Counted from the first letter of the stretch, positions 7,681 through 16,817 are shown. The stretch is 53,404 bases of DNA from Solirubrobacterales bacterium (GCA_009379895.1 WHSW01000003.1:1-53404); one strand, 5' to 3'. Numbers and translations: made by a program. The notes: generated from the letters alone by a model not told the origin.

Positions 7681-8868
7681 TCAGTCCCCCCAGCCGGCCG
7701 GGGCGCGCTCCGCCTCAACGGCGGCGCGGCTCGGCTCCGCCTCGCTGGGACGTTCGGGGTAGCCCGGCGCGGCTCCCTTGCGCTTGATCACCCGAAGCTG
7801 GGTCGAGGGATCCCAGAAGTTCGCCTCGGCCTGGCGGTCGATCAGCTCGTCGACCGGCGTCTGAGGCGTCTCGCCCTCGAGCCAGCCGGAGCGGTTGTCC
7901 GGGCGCGGGTTGGAGCCGTTGTCGGGCTGGCGGGCGACGTCGAGCCCGAGCTCGGTGAACATCTCGCGGTCCTCGGCGGGCTCGGCGCCGAGCGTGGTCA
8001 GGAAGTTGCCCATCATCACCCCGTTGAGCCCCGCCTTGACCGCCAGCGGCTGGAGGTCGGCGAGGTTCTCGACCCGCCCGCCGCAAAGCCGGAACAGGGC
8101 GTCGGGGAGGATCAGGCGGAAGATCGCGATCCACTTGACCACCTCCCAGGGGTCCATCAGCTCGCGGTCGCCGAACTTCGTCCCGGCCCGCGGGTTGAGC
8201 AGGTTGATCGGCACCGAGGTGGGGTCGACCTCGGCCAGCTCGAAGGCCATCTCGACCCGCTGGCGTGGGCTTTCGCCGAGGTTGAGGATGCCGCCGACGC
8301 AGGTCTCCATGCCCGCCTCGCGGACCGCGTCGATGGTCCGCATCCTGCCCTCGTAGCGGACCGTCGTCGTCACCTCCTCGTAGTAGGAGCGCGCGGTCTC
8401 GACGTTGTGATGCACGCGCTGGATGCCGGCGTCGGCGAGCTCTGCCGCGCGGCCCGCCGAGATGTGGCCGACCGAGGCGCAGCGCTTGAGGTTGGTGTGC
8501 TCGGCGACCAGGCGCGCGCCGGCGAGGATCTTCTCGAAGTCGCGCTTGCCCAACCCCTGGCCCTGGGTGACCATGCAGAACCGGTGCGCGCCGGCCGCCT
8601 CGGCGGCGCGCGCGTGCTCGAGGATCTGCTCGGGCTCCATCATCGCGTGCATCGGCGTGTCGGCCTCGGCGTACCGCGATTGGGCGCAGAAGCCGCAGTC
8701 CTCGGCGCAGCCGCCGGACTTGGCGTTGACCAGCGAGCACATGTCGGTGGAGTTGGCGAAACGCTCGGTGCGCACCGCCCAGGCGCGTTCGACGAGCTCG
8801 GTGATCCGATCGCGATCGGAGATCTCGCCGAGCTCGAGCGCCTCGTCGAAGGTCACCAGGGGTGCCAT
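7681..8868 (-). CDS. bioB: Biotin synthase BioB with C-terminal extension
   Basis: BioB is a radical SAM enzyme that inserts sulfur into dethiobiotin. The CxxxCxxC cluster motif is seen as C54-x3-C58-x2-C61 (GGCAEDCGFCAQS). The other conserved parts are present: FCMVTQGQG, LKRCASVGHISA, RVHHNVETARSYYEE, ETCVGGILNLGE and VPINLLNPRAGTK. The protein is 395 residues, roughly 50-70 longer than usual; the extra C-terminal part after the family's normal end includes DELIDRQAEANFWDPSTQLR and is otherwise Pro/Glu/Arg-rich. The ATG at 8868 is followed by the typical N-terminus. It is first in a bioB-bioF-bioD run. Confidence 0.96.
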   Translation of the reverse strand: MAPLVTFDEALELGEISDRDRITELVERAWAVRTERFANSTDMCSLVNAKSGGCAEDCGFCAQSRYAEADTPMHAMMEPEQILEHARAAEAAGAHRFCMVTQGQGLGKRDFEKILAGARLVAEHTNLKRCASVGHISAGRAAELADAGIQRVHHNVETARSYYEEVTTTVRYEGRMRTIDAVREAGMETCVGGILNLGESPRQRVEMAFELAEVDPTSVPINLLNPRAGTKFGDRELMDPWEVVKWIAIFRLILPDALFRLCGGRVENLADLQPLAVKAGLNGVMMGNFLTTLGAEPAEDREMFTELGLDVARQPDNGSNPRPDNRSGWLEGETPQTPVDELIDRQAEANFWDPSTQLRVIKRKGAAPGYPERPSEAEPSRAAVEAERAPAGWGD

Positions 8869-8887
8869 CGCCGGGAACGCTAGGCAG

Positions 8888-9514
8888 TCAGCCGGACGCC
8901 TCGATCGGGTCGTGGCGCAGCGAGTGCCACAGATACACGCAGGCGAGGGTCCGGTGCGGGCGCCAGGCCGCGCCGATCCGGGTCACGGCGGGCTCGCTCG
9001 GCAGCTCGGGGAGGCCGTACTGCGCCTGCACCGCGCGCCGGATTCCCAGATCTCCCGCGGGCAGGACGTCGGCGCGCTCGAGCCGGTGGATGAGGAAGAT
9101 CTGCGCCGTCCAGGGCCCGAGCCCGCGCACCGCGCTGATCTCGGCGATCACCTCCTCGTCGGAGAGCTCGTCGAGCCGCCCGAGCTCCAGCTCACCGTCG
9201 TCCACGTGGCGGGCGAGGTCGCGCACGTACTCGACCTTGCGCCCCGACAGCCCGGCCTCGCGCAACCGCCCGGGCTCGACCGCGAGCAGCTCGGGCGGCG
9301 AGGGCACGGCGCCCCCGAAGAGCTCGAGGAAGCGGACCCAGATCGCCGCCGCCGCGCCGGTCGAGACCTGCTGGCCGACCACGCCGCGAAGCAGCGTCCC
9401 GAGATCGTCGGCCACGCGGACGCCGCGGCGGTGCTCGAGCGAGAGCTCGCCGAAGCGCTCGATCAGTCGGGCCATCACCGGGTCGGAGGCGGCGAGCTGG
9501 GCGTGGCCGCTCAC
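8888..9514 (-). CDS. HhH-GPD base-excision DNA glycosylase (AlkA/MAG-like)
   Basis: This 208-residue protein belongs to the HhH-GPD superfamily of DNA glycosylases. It contains LLRGVVGQQVSTGAAAAIW, the helix-hairpin-helix region LSGRKVEYVRDLA followed by VRGLGPWTAQIFLI (residues 129-142), and the GPD loop LPAGDLGIRRAV with catalytic aspartate D155. The residue that is lysine in bifunctional glycosylases is not seen in the PWTAQ segment, so a monofunctional alkyl-base glycosylase is likely. No iron-sulfur Cys cluster is present at the C-terminus. It lies 19 bp upstream of bioB on the same strand, with no obvious functional tie. Confidence 0.88.
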   Translation of the reverse strand: MSGHAQLAASDPVMARLIERFGELSLEHRRGVRVADDLGTLLRGVVGQQVSTGAAAAIWVRFLELFGGAVPSPPELLAVEPGRLREAGLSGRKVEYVRDLARHVDDGELELGRLDELSDEEVIAEISAVRGLGPWTAQIFLIHRLERADVLPAGDLGIRRAVQAQYGLPELPSEPAVTRIGAAWRPHRTLACVYLWHSLRHDPIEASG

Positions 9515-9695
9515 CGCTCGACCCTACTGGTCACCGTCGAGCGCCCCGTCCGTCGCGGTTTTGCCGGGGTTCGGCATCGCTATCCTGCGCGCACGCCGGC
9601 GGCCGGGAAACTCCTGGCGCCGCGACTTGCAGGCGGTAAGCGTGTTTCTTGGCGGGGATGCGGAACGGGCCGTCGCGGCGAGGAACGAACTGACA

Positions 9696-11525
9696 GTGCT
9701 CCGACAAGCGCCGACCGGAAGGTCGAACCCGCGCCGGTCGCGCGTCGCGGCAGCCTGCCTGGCGCTCGCGCTGGCGGTCGGGGTGACGATCTCGATCGGG
9801 CTCGCGGGCGGCGCCGCGGGCCCCGAGTCGGCGGGGGCCCAGGGGGCCAAGGGCGGCAAGGGCGCGTTCACCCCGGCGGGGCGTCCGAACATCATCGTCC
9901 TGCTCACCGACGACCAGGAGAAGGCGTCGATGCGGGTGATGAAGACGGTCAACAAGGACCTCAAGCGCGAGGGCGTGACCCTGAAGCGCTTCTACGACAA
10001 CTTCCCGCTCTGCTGCCCGGCGCGCTCGACCCTGCTCACCGGCCAGTACGCCCACAACCACGGGGTGCTCTCCAACGTCCCGCCCGACGGCGGCTACGGC
10101 GTCTTCAACGAGAAGCACGGCGACAACTACCTGCCGATCTGGCTCCAGAACGCCGGCTACACCACCTCCTACATCGGCAAGTACGAGAACGGCTACGCGG
10201 AGCCCGACGAGTACGGGACAACCCCGCGCGAGATCCCCAGGGGGTGGGACGACTGGCGGGTCCTGGCCCCGTCGCGAGCGCAGTACTTCAAGTACCAGCT
10301 GAACCAGAACGGCCGCCTGACGCAGGCCACCCGCAAGCCGCGCGACTACAGCACCGACGTGTTCACCACCAAGGCCAAGCGCTTCATCCGCAAAACCGCC
10401 GACTCGCCCTTTTACCTCGAGCTCGGCTACGCGGCGCCCCACGGCGGCGGTGGCGGCAGCCCGGGGCGCTCCTGCAACCGCGCCGCCGAGCCGGCGCCGC
10501 GCGACCTGGGGACCCTGAAGGGCAAGTTCAAGGGCACGCTGTCCCCGTCGTTCAACGAGGCCGACGTCTCCGACAAGCCGTCGCCGATCGCGAACCTGGC
10601 GCCGCTCACCGAGGGCCAGGTCCGCGACACGCTGCGCAAGCGCCGCTGCGCCTGGGAGTCGCTGCTCGCGGTCGACAGGAGCGTCGGTGAGATCGTCGAC
10701 GAGCTGGCCCGCGACGGGCTGCTCCACAACACCTACATCTTCTACGTCTCCGACAACGGCTACCTGCGCGGCGAGCACCGCATCCGCAACAACAAGCGCT
10801 TCCTCTACGAGGAGTCGGCGCGGGTGCCGATCGTGGTCCGCGGCCCCGGCGTCGCCCACGGGGCGCAGTCCAACGACGTGCTCGTCAACGCCGACCTGAC
10901 CGCGACCTTCCTCGAGATCAGCGGCGCCGCGCCGGGCCTGGTCCAGGACGGCCAGTCGCTGCTGCCCAGTCTCGCCCAGCCGGAGCTCGAGCACGGGCGC
11001 GCGATCCTGCTCGAGGCCTACGCCGGCCAGCCGATCCTCGGCGTGCGCACCGCGCGCTACCTCTACGCCGAGTGGGACACGGGCGAGGGCCCACCCGAGA
11101 AGGAGCTCTACGACACCTACGTCGACCCGTACCAGCTCGACAACCAGGCTTCCAACCCCGCCTACGCCCAGGTCGTGGCCGACCTCGGCCGGGAGCTCGA
11201 CGAGATGATCGATTGCGCCGGGGCGGACTGCCGCGGGCAGCCGACCGGCCAGGTCGCCTTCACGAGCACCGGCACCGGCAAGCGCGGCTGCGCGTTCCCG
11301 CCCGTGTACGCGCGCTTCGACGGGGCGCTCGAGGGGATCGCCTCGGTCGACTTCTTCGTCGACAAGAAGTTCCTCGGCGCCGATCCGGAGCCCCCGTTCG
11401 AGGTCGCCCTTCCCGACGACTTGCTGCGCTCGGCACGACCGGGCAGGGCCGAGGTCCTGCTGCGCGCGAACTTCGCCGACGGGCGCCGCCTGGCGGTGGT
11501 TGGCAAGATCAGGGCGTGCAGGTAG
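9696..11525 (+). CDS. Exported sulfatase family protein
   Basis: The 609-residue protein starts with a signal-peptide-like N-terminus (basic residues, then ACLALALAVGVTISIGLA). The alkaline-phosphatase/sulfatase fold follows: RPNIIVLLTDDQ gives metal ligands, and CCPARSTLLTGQY (C106-R110) is the sulfatase signature in which C106 would be converted to formylglycine. GYTTSYIGKYENGY and FYVSDNGYLRGEHR carry further active-site residues. A C-terminal domain after about residue 500 (AFTSTGTGKRGCAF, then DFFVDKKFLGADPEPPFEV) resembles an Ig-like add-on. The frame extends far upstream; the GTG at 9696 is chosen because it places the signal peptide first, with GTG 9642 as alternative. A second sulfatase follows 4 bp downstream. 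Confidence 0.85.
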   Translation: MLRQAPTGRSNPRRSRVAAACLALALAVGVTISIGLAGGAAGPESAGAQGAKGGKGAFTPAGRPNIIVLLTDDQEKASMRVMKTVNKDLKREGVTLKRFYDNFPLCCPARSTLLTGQYAHNHGVLSNVPPDGGYGVFNEKHGDNYLPIWLQNAGYTTSYIGKYENGYAEPDEYGTTPREIPRGWDDWRVLAPSRAQYFKYQLNQNGRLTQATRKPRDYSTDVFTTKAKRFIRKTADSPFYLELGYAAPHGGGGGSPGRSCNRAAEPAPRDLGTLKGKFKGTLSPSFNEADVSDKPSPIANLAPLTEGQVRDTLRKRRCAWESLLAVDRSVGEIVDELARDGLLHNTYIFYVSDNGYLRGEHRIRNNKRFLYEESARVPIVVRGPGVAHGAQSNDVLVNADLTATFLEISGAAPGLVQDGQSLLPSLAQPELEHGRAILLEAYAGQPILGVRTARYLYAEWDTGEGPPEKELYDTYVDPYQLDNQASNPAYAQVVADLGRELDEMIDCAGADCRGQPTGQVAFTSTGTGKRGCAFPPVYARFDGALEGIASVDFFVDKKFLGADPEPPFEVALPDDLLRSARPGRAEVLLRANFADGRRLAVVGKIRACR

Positions 11526-11529
11526 CCAA

Positions 11530-13149
11530 GTGACGAGCGGGCTCGCGGCGGCCGCCGCGTTTGCGACCGCGCTGCTCGCGGCCGTGGCGATGGCGGGTTG
11601 CGGCGGCGGCGGAAACGAGCCGAACCCGCCCGTCCAGCCCAGTCCCCGCTTCGACGCGCAGCCGAACGTCATCCTCGTGCTCACCGACGACCAGGACCTC
11701 GCCGCCTACAACCGGCGCACGATGCCCGACACCGTCCGGTTGCTCGCCGACCGGGGGACGACCTTCAGCCGCTACGTCGACGCGACGCCGCTCTGCTGTC
11801 CCGCGCGCGCGGCGCTGGTGACCGGCCAGTACGGCCACAACAACGGCGTCCTCAACAACATCCCGGGCTACGAGACGCTGCGAGACAAGGACAACATCGT
11901 CTCGACCTGGCTCGACCGGGCCGGCTATGAGACCGCGTACATCGGCAAGTACATGAACGGCTACGAGCGCGTGGTCGGCGACAACAAGACCCCGGGGCCC
12001 GGCTGGGACCGGTGGTTCGGGATGGTCGGCAAGCACAGCTTCTACGACTTCAAGCTCGCGGTCGGCGGCGAGCGCCGCAAGCGCCACTACGAGGGGCAAT
12101 ACCTGACGGATGTGCTCAACCGGCTGGCGGCCGAGCAGGTCAGCGACCTCTCGCGCGCCGACGACCCGTTCTACCTGCAGTTTTCGCAGCTCGCCCCGCA
12201 CGTCGAGAACGGCGACAGCGGCGGCCCGTGCGGCACGGATGCCGTGCCCGCCAAGCGCGACCTGCACCGCTTCCAGAACGCCACCCTGCCGAACATGCCC
12301 GCGGTCCGCGAGACCGACGTCTCCGACAAGCCCTCGTTCATCCGCAGCCTGCCGAGGATCGGCGCCCACAAGCTGAAGGTGATCCGCGCCCGCTACATCT
12401 GCCGGCTGCAGTCGCTGCGCGCCGTCGACCGGGGGATGAAGATGATCGTCGATGCCCTGCGCGAGGCCGGCGAGCTCGACGACACGGTGATCATCTACAC
12501 CTCCGACAACGGGACCTTCCAGGGCCAGCACGGCCTGCCAGGCGGCAAGGGGCTGCCCTACGAGGAGGCGGCGCGGCTGCCCCTCGTGATGCGGGTGCCA
12601 CCCGCGTTCCGGGGTGGGGGGCGGGCCGTCGCCCGCTCCGACGCGCCGGTCGCGAGCATCGACGTGGTGCCGACGATCGTCGACTGGGCGGGGGCCGAGA
12701 CCTGCCCCGAATCCGGCGACTGCCGGGTCATGGACGGGCGCTCGCTGGTGCCCGTGCTCGAGGGCCGCCGCGACGCGATCGGAAGCGACCGGCCGATCCT
12801 CACCGAGTTCGACGTCGGCAAGGACGAGATCCAGCCGGGCAGGGGGATCGCCTGCGCCTATCGGGGCGTCTACGCGGGCCGCTGGCTCTACGTCAACCAC
12901 AGCTCGGTCCCCGACCCGAGGACCGGCCGGTGCATGGACGCCGACGAGAGCGAGCTCTACGACCTGGTTCGAGACCCCTTCGAGCTCGAGAACGCCGCCT
13001 CGCCGAGCGGCGGAGCGCGCGCCGGTGCCGTGCAGGAGCGCCTCGCCGCGATCACCGAGCGCCTCGCCGACTGCGCCGGGATCGAGGGGCGCGACCCCGA
13101 GCCGGCGAGCGGGCATTACTGCGGCGCAGAGGCCGGCGCGGGTCGGTAG
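11530..13149 (+). CDS. Sulfatase family lipoprotein
   Basis: This 539-residue sulfatase is a tandem paralogue of the preceding gene. The N-terminus is a lipoprotein signal peptide ending in AVAMAGC with the lipid-modified cysteine at C24. PNVILVLTDDQD binds the metal and CCPARAALVTGQY (C89-R93) is the sulfatase signature with C89 as the formylglycine site. GYETAYIGKYMNGY and IIYTSDNGTFQGQHG match the equivalent motifs of its neighbour. The GTG at 11530 starts 4 nt after the first sulfatase stop, so the pair should be one transcript. Targets may be sulfated glycans or aryl sulfates; no formylglycine-generating enzyme is visible in the window. Confidence 0.88.
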   Translation: MTSGLAAAAAFATALLAAVAMAGCGGGGNEPNPPVQPSPRFDAQPNVILVLTDDQDLAAYNRRTMPDTVRLLADRGTTFSRYVDATPLCCPARAALVTGQYGHNNGVLNNIPGYETLRDKDNIVSTWLDRAGYETAYIGKYMNGYERVVGDNKTPGPGWDRWFGMVGKHSFYDFKLAVGGERRKRHYEGQYLTDVLNRLAAEQVSDLSRADDPFYLQFSQLAPHVENGDSGGPCGTDAVPAKRDLHRFQNATLPNMPAVRETDVSDKPSFIRSLPRIGAHKLKVIRARYICRLQSLRAVDRGMKMIVDALREAGELDDTVIIYTSDNGTFQGQHGLPGGKGLPYEEAARLPLVMRVPPAFRGGGRAVARSDAPVASIDVVPTIVDWAGAETCPESGDCRVMDGRSLVPVLEGRRDAIGSDRPILTEFDVGKDEIQPGRGIACAYRGVYAGRWLYVNHSSVPDPRTGRCMDADESELYDLVRDPFELENAASPSGGARAGAVQERLAAITERLADCAGIEGRDPEPASGHYCGAEAGAGR

Positions 13150-13158
13150 CCGGTCGGC

Positions 13159-14013
13159 TCAGCGCCCGCGCCAGCGCGGCGGGCGCTTCTCGGCGAAGGC
13201 GCGGATGCCCTCCCGGAAGTCCTCGGAGGCGAAGCAGGAGCGGCGCAGCTCGATCAGCTCGTCCTCCTGCTCGGCGGTCAGGCGCCGGAAGCGGGCCAGG
13301 GTCTCGATCGCGCGCTTGTTGCCGGTCACCGAGAGCGGGGCGTTGGCGGCGATCTCGCCGGCGAGCTCGAGCGAGGCCTCGGCGACCTCGTCCGCCTCGA
13401 CGACCTCGTTGACGAGCCCGATCGCGGCCGCGCGCTCGGCATCGAGGTTGCGGGCGCTGAGAAAGAGCTCCCGCGTGCGGGCGACGCCGATCACGTCGAT
13501 GAAGCGCTCGAGCCCCGTGTGGCCGTAGATCAGCCCGAGCTTGGCCGGCGGCATGCCGAGCGCCGCTCGCGCCGAGCAGACGCGCAGGTCGCAGCGCACC
13601 GCGAGCTCGAGGCCGCCGCCCAGGCAGTGGCCGTTGATCGCCGCGACGATCGGGTACGGATGCGCGCTGACCGCCTCCATCGCGGCCTGGAAGGGGTGGG
13701 CGACGAGCGCCTCGGCGTCGCGCTCGAAGCTCCCGTCGGGGATCGCGCCGATGTCGTAGCCGGCCGAGAAGGCGCGCCCGGCGCCGGTGATCACCACGCA
13801 GCGGGTCTCGATCCCCTCCGCCAGCTCGGGCAGGATCGCCGCCAGCGCGTCGAGGACCTCGTGGTCGAGCGGGTTGCGCTTCTCGGGGTTGTTGAGCGTC
13901 AGCCGGGCGACCGCCTCGGCCGGGCGGTCCAACACGAGCCTGCCGTCGGCGAGCTCGACCGGTTCACCGCCTCCTCCGCCTCGCGTCCGGGGGCGGCGAG
14001 GTTCGGGGTTCAT
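13159..14013 (-). CDS. Enoyl-CoA hydratase/isomerase family protein
   Basis: This crotonase-fold protein of 284 residues shows VARLTLNNPEKRNPLD (CoA-binding strand), GAGRAFSAGYDIGAI (first oxyanion-hole segment), INGHCLGGGLELAVRCDLRV (second oxyanion-hole segment) and GMPPAKLGLIYGHTGLERF. The C-terminal FASEDFREGIRAFAEKRPP is typical of enoyl-CoA hydratases. The first 16 residues are Pro/Arg/Gly-rich and may be over-called. It ends 9 bp from the convergent sulfatase gene and begins 4 bp after a biotinyl-domain gene, suggesting a two-gene acyl-CoA operon. The exact reaction (hydration, isomerisation or other) is not certain. Confidence 0.9.
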   Translation of the reverse strand: MNPEPRRPRTRGGGGGEPVELADGRLVLDRPAEAVARLTLNNPEKRNPLDHEVLDALAAILPELAEGIETRCVVITGAGRAFSAGYDIGAIPDGSFERDAEALVAHPFQAAMEAVSAHPYPIVAAINGHCLGGGLELAVRCDLRVCSARAALGMPPAKLGLIYGHTGLERFIDVIGVARTRELFLSARNLDAERAAAIGLVNEVVEADEVAEASLELAGEIAANAPLSVTGNKRAIETLARFRRLTAEQEDELIELRRSCFASEDFREGIRAFAEKRPPRWRGR

Positions 14014-14017
14014 CTCG

Positions 14018-14230
14018 TCACTCGAGGACGACCAGCACTTCGCCCTCCTGGACGGACTGCCCCTCCTCGCAGCGGATCTCGGCGACCTTGCCGTCGTCCT
14101 CGGCCTCGACCGGCATCTCCATCTTCATCGACTCGAGGATGACCACGGTGTCGCCGTCGGCAACCTGGTCGCCGACGGCGACCTCGATCTTCCACACGGT
14201 CCCGGTGATGTGCGCTTCGATGTCCGCCAT
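14018..14230 (-). CDS. Free-standing biotinyl/lipoyl attachment domain protein
   Basis: The 70-residue protein is nothing but a biotinyl domain. It has the ESMKMEMP motif with the modified lysine at K36, flanked by the hairpin strands GTVWKIEVAVGDQVADGDTV and the C-terminal EGQSVQEGEVLVVLE. Such small carriers are the BCCP part of acyl-CoA or pyruvate carboxylases. Here no carboxylase subunit is adjacent; only an enoyl-CoA hydratase follows after 4 bp. ATG at 14230 is preferred to a GTG five codons upstream. The nearby biotin genes would supply its cofactor, although they are not in the same operon. Confidence 0.88.
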   Translation of the reverse strand: MADIEAHITGTVWKIEVAVGDQVADGDTVVILESMKMEMPVEAEDDGKVAEIRCEEGQSVQEGEVLVVLE

Positions 14231-14265
14231 CCGCGGGCGGGACAATATCCGGCCCGCCCCGCCCC

Positions 14266-14982
14266 ATGGAGGAGACCCTGCTCGTCATAGTCGCTGCCCG
14301 CAACGAGGCCGACCGGATCGGCGCCACGCTCGACGCACTGGCGGCTGCCCTCCCGGGGGCCGAGCTCTGGGTCGCCGATGACGCGTCGGAGGACCGCACG
14401 TCGGAGGTGGCGCTGACCCACGGCGCGCAGGTCGTGAGCCGCGGACGACCCCACGGCAAGGGCGCCAACATGACCGCGGCGGCCGAGGCGGCGCTCGGCG
14501 GCGTCGGCGGCGCCGGGGCCGACCGGGGCAGCGAGGCGGCGAGCGTGCCGGCCGGGACTGTCCTACTCTGCGACGGCGACCTGGGAGCCTCGGCCGGTGC
14601 CCTGCGAGGGCTCGTGGACGCGGTCGACCGCGGCGAGTGCGATCTCGCGATCGCCGCCTTTCGCGATCGGGTCGGCGGGGGGTTCGGGGTCGCCCTGCGC
14701 TTCGCGCGCTGGGCGATCCGCAGCCGCTGCGGCTACCGGGCCGGGGCGCCGATCTCGGGCCAGCGCGCGATGCGGGTCGAGGTCCTGCGCGCGACGCTGC
14801 CGTTCGCCGCCGGCTACGGGATGGAGGTCGGGATGACGATCGACGCCGTTCGCGCGGGCCACCGGGTGGTCGAGCTCGAGCTCGACCTCGAGCACCGCGC
14901 CACCGGCCGGACCGTGCGCGACTTCCTGCACCGCGCCCGCCAGCTGCGTGACTTCGCGGGGGTCTGGTGGAGCCGCCGGTAG
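14266..14982 (+). CDS. Family 2 glycosyltransferase
   Basis: This 238-residue protein has the GT-A fold of family 2 transferases. LLVIVAARNEADRIGATLDA starts the nucleotide-binding domain, ELWVADDASEDRTSEVA gives the first acidic motif, and VLLCDGDLGAS the DxD-like metal-binding site. The C-terminal half includes GYRAGAPISGQRAMRVEVLR and GYGMEVGMTIDAVRAGHRV, as in glucosyl-3-phosphoglycerate synthase-like proteins. No membrane segment is visible. It is divergent from the biotinyl-domain gene with only 35 bp between starts. Donor and acceptor sugars cannot be told. Confidence 0.85.
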   Translation: MEETLLVIVAARNEADRIGATLDALAAALPGAELWVADDASEDRTSEVALTHGAQVVSRGRPHGKGANMTAAAEAALGGVGGAGADRGSEAASVPAGTVLLCDGDLGASAGALRGLVDAVDRGECDLAIAAFRDRVGGGFGVALRFARWAIRSRCGYRAGAPISGQRAMRVEVLRATLPFAAGYGMEVGMTIDAVRAGHRVVELELDLEHRATGRTVRDFLHRARQLRDFAGVWWSRR

Positions 14983-15307
14983 CGCAACCCGGCCCGGTCT
15001 TCGCCCCGGACGGGTTGAGGCTGGGTAAGGCGGGTGGCCGAGTCGGCCGCGCCGCCGAAAACGCGACACGCTCGCGCCGAATCGCACGCGTTGTCGAGCT
15101 GACCGCCATATATGGGGATAGCGCGACTCGAAGCGGCCTGGCTTCGTCGCGTGTCGTGTTGTCGGCGACGTCGGCGACGTAAGCGCTCGCTGCGCCCCGC
15201 GGCATGCCCCCGTACCCAGCCCAACCGATTCATCCCCCGACCCGGCGTCGGACCGGCGCTCGGCCGCATGCGGCGGGCCCGGGCCGACCAAATAGCGTTG
15301 CGGCGCG
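14983..15307. other. Gap of 325 bp with an imperfect hairpin
   Basis: No convincing gene lies here. An imperfect inverted repeat, GCGACtcGAAGC with GCTTCGTCGC (15121-15148), can form a hairpin with a 6-nt loop. A short duplication GTCGGCGAC occurs just after it. The AT-rich spot CATATATGG near 15106 is the only promoter-like sequence before glpK, with no good -35 partner. Nothing else could be recognised. Confidence 0.5.
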
Positions 15308-16761
15308 ATGATCCTCGCGATCGACCAGGGGACGACCGGCAGCACCTGTCTGGTCTTCGATCGCGAGGGGCGGATCCGCGGCCGCGCCTACAGCGAGTTC
15401 GACCAGATCTTCCCGCGCCCCGGCTGGGTCGAGCACGACCCGAACCAGATCTGGGCGGTGACGCGACGGGTCGCCGCGCACGCGCTCGCCGACGCCAGGG
15501 CCGACCCCGCGAGCCTCGACGCGATCGGGATCACCAACCAGCGCGAGACCATCGTCGCCTGGGACCCCGACGGCGGCGAGCCCGTCCACAACGCGCTCGT
15601 CTGGCAGGACCGGCGCACCGCCGAGCGCTGCGACGAGCTGCGCGCCGCCGGCCACGAGCCGCTCGTGCGCGAGCGCACCGGCCTGGTCCTCGACCCCTAC
15701 TTCTCGGCGACCAAGATCGAGTGGCTCGCGCGCAACGTCGAGGCGGCGCGCGGCGCCGTCTTCGGGACGATCGACTCGTGGCTCGTCTTCAAGCTCACCG
15801 GGCGGCACGCCACCGACGTCACCAACGCGTCGCGGACCATGCTCTTCGACATCCACCGCCGGCGCTGGGACCCCGACCTCTGCGCCCTGCTCGGCGTCGA
15901 CGAGGCGCGGCTGCCCGAGCCGCTGCCCTCGGCGCACGTCTACGGCACGACCGGCGAGTTCGGCGGCGAGGTCCCGGTCGCCGGGATCGCGGGCGACCAG
16001 CAGGCGGCGCTCTTCGGCCAGGCCTGCCGCGAGCCGGCGGGATGGCGAAGAACACCTACGGCACCGGCAGCTTCGTGCTGCTCAACGCCGGCGAGCGGAT
16101 GCCGGAGCCCAGCGAGGGGTTGCTGACGACGATCGCCTGGGGCCTCGAGGACGAGATCGACTACGCGCTCGAGGCAGCGGTGTTCGTCACCGGCGCGGCC
16201 GTGCAGTGGCTGCGGGACGGGCTCGGCCTGGTCGCCGCGGCGGCCGAGACCGAGGGCCTGGCCGCGTCCCTCGACACCAACGACGACGTCTACTTCGTCC
16301 CCGCGCTGACCGGGCTCGGCTCCCCGCACTGGGATCCCTACGCCCGGGGGACGATCGTCGGCATCACCCGCGGCACGACCCGCGCTCACCTCGCCCGCGC
16401 GGCGCTCGAGGCGATCGCCTACCAGACGGTCGACGCGGTGCGCGCGCAGGAGCGCGCCGCCGGCGCCCGGCTCTCGGAGCTGCGCGCCGACGGCGGGGCG
16501 GTCGCCAACCGCTGGCTGATGCAGTTCCAGGCCGACGTGCTCGGCGCCCCCGTGCTCGTCCCCGAGGTGACCGAGACGACCGCCTTCGGCGCCGCCTGCC
16601 TGGCCGGGATCGGCGCGGGCTTCTGGGAGCTCTCCGAGCTCGGCGAGATGTGGCGCGAGGCGGCCCGCTACGAGCCGCGCATGGGGGCCGCGGAGCGCGA
16701 GCGACTGCTCGGGCGCTGGCGCGAGGCGGTTGGTCGCGCGGGTGGCTGGGCCGCCGAGTAA
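15308..16761 (+). pseudogene. glpK: Glycerol kinase GlpK, one-base frameshift
   Basis: Glycerol kinase phosphorylates glycerol to glycerol-3-phosphate. The N-terminal frame has MILAIDQGTTGSTCLVFD (phosphate 1), WVEHDPNQIW, ITNQRETIVAWD, VWQDRRT and GIAGDQQAALFGQAC. At about 16035-16043 (GAGCCGGCGGGATGGCG) the frame breaks. The rest, beginning GMAKNTYGTGSFVLLN and continuing through VPALTGLGSPHWDP, IAYQTVDAV and LRADGGAVANRWLMQFQAD, is in another frame. One added base, for example a third G after CC, gives a normal product of about 485 residues. Motifs are intact on both sides, so a sequencing error is as likely as a true pseudogene. The PlsC-type acyltransferase downstream would use glycerol-3-phosphate derivatives. 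Confidence 0.88.
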
Positions 16762-16817
16762 CCCGCCCGAAGAAGGGGGGTAGTCCAGGCGACCCGGCGC
16801 CCCCGGAGCTCCTCAAG

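Noticed and set aside
9540-9695. Promoter for the sulfatase pair (TTGCCG followed by TATCCT).
   Set aside because: The spacing is only 14 nt, too short for a normal sigma-70 promoter, and no better pair was found.
15028-15090. GGTGGCCGAGTCGG looks like the D-arm of a serine or leucine tRNA.
   Set aside because: No acceptor stem, anticodon stem or TTCGA arm could be paired with it in the flanking 80 bases.
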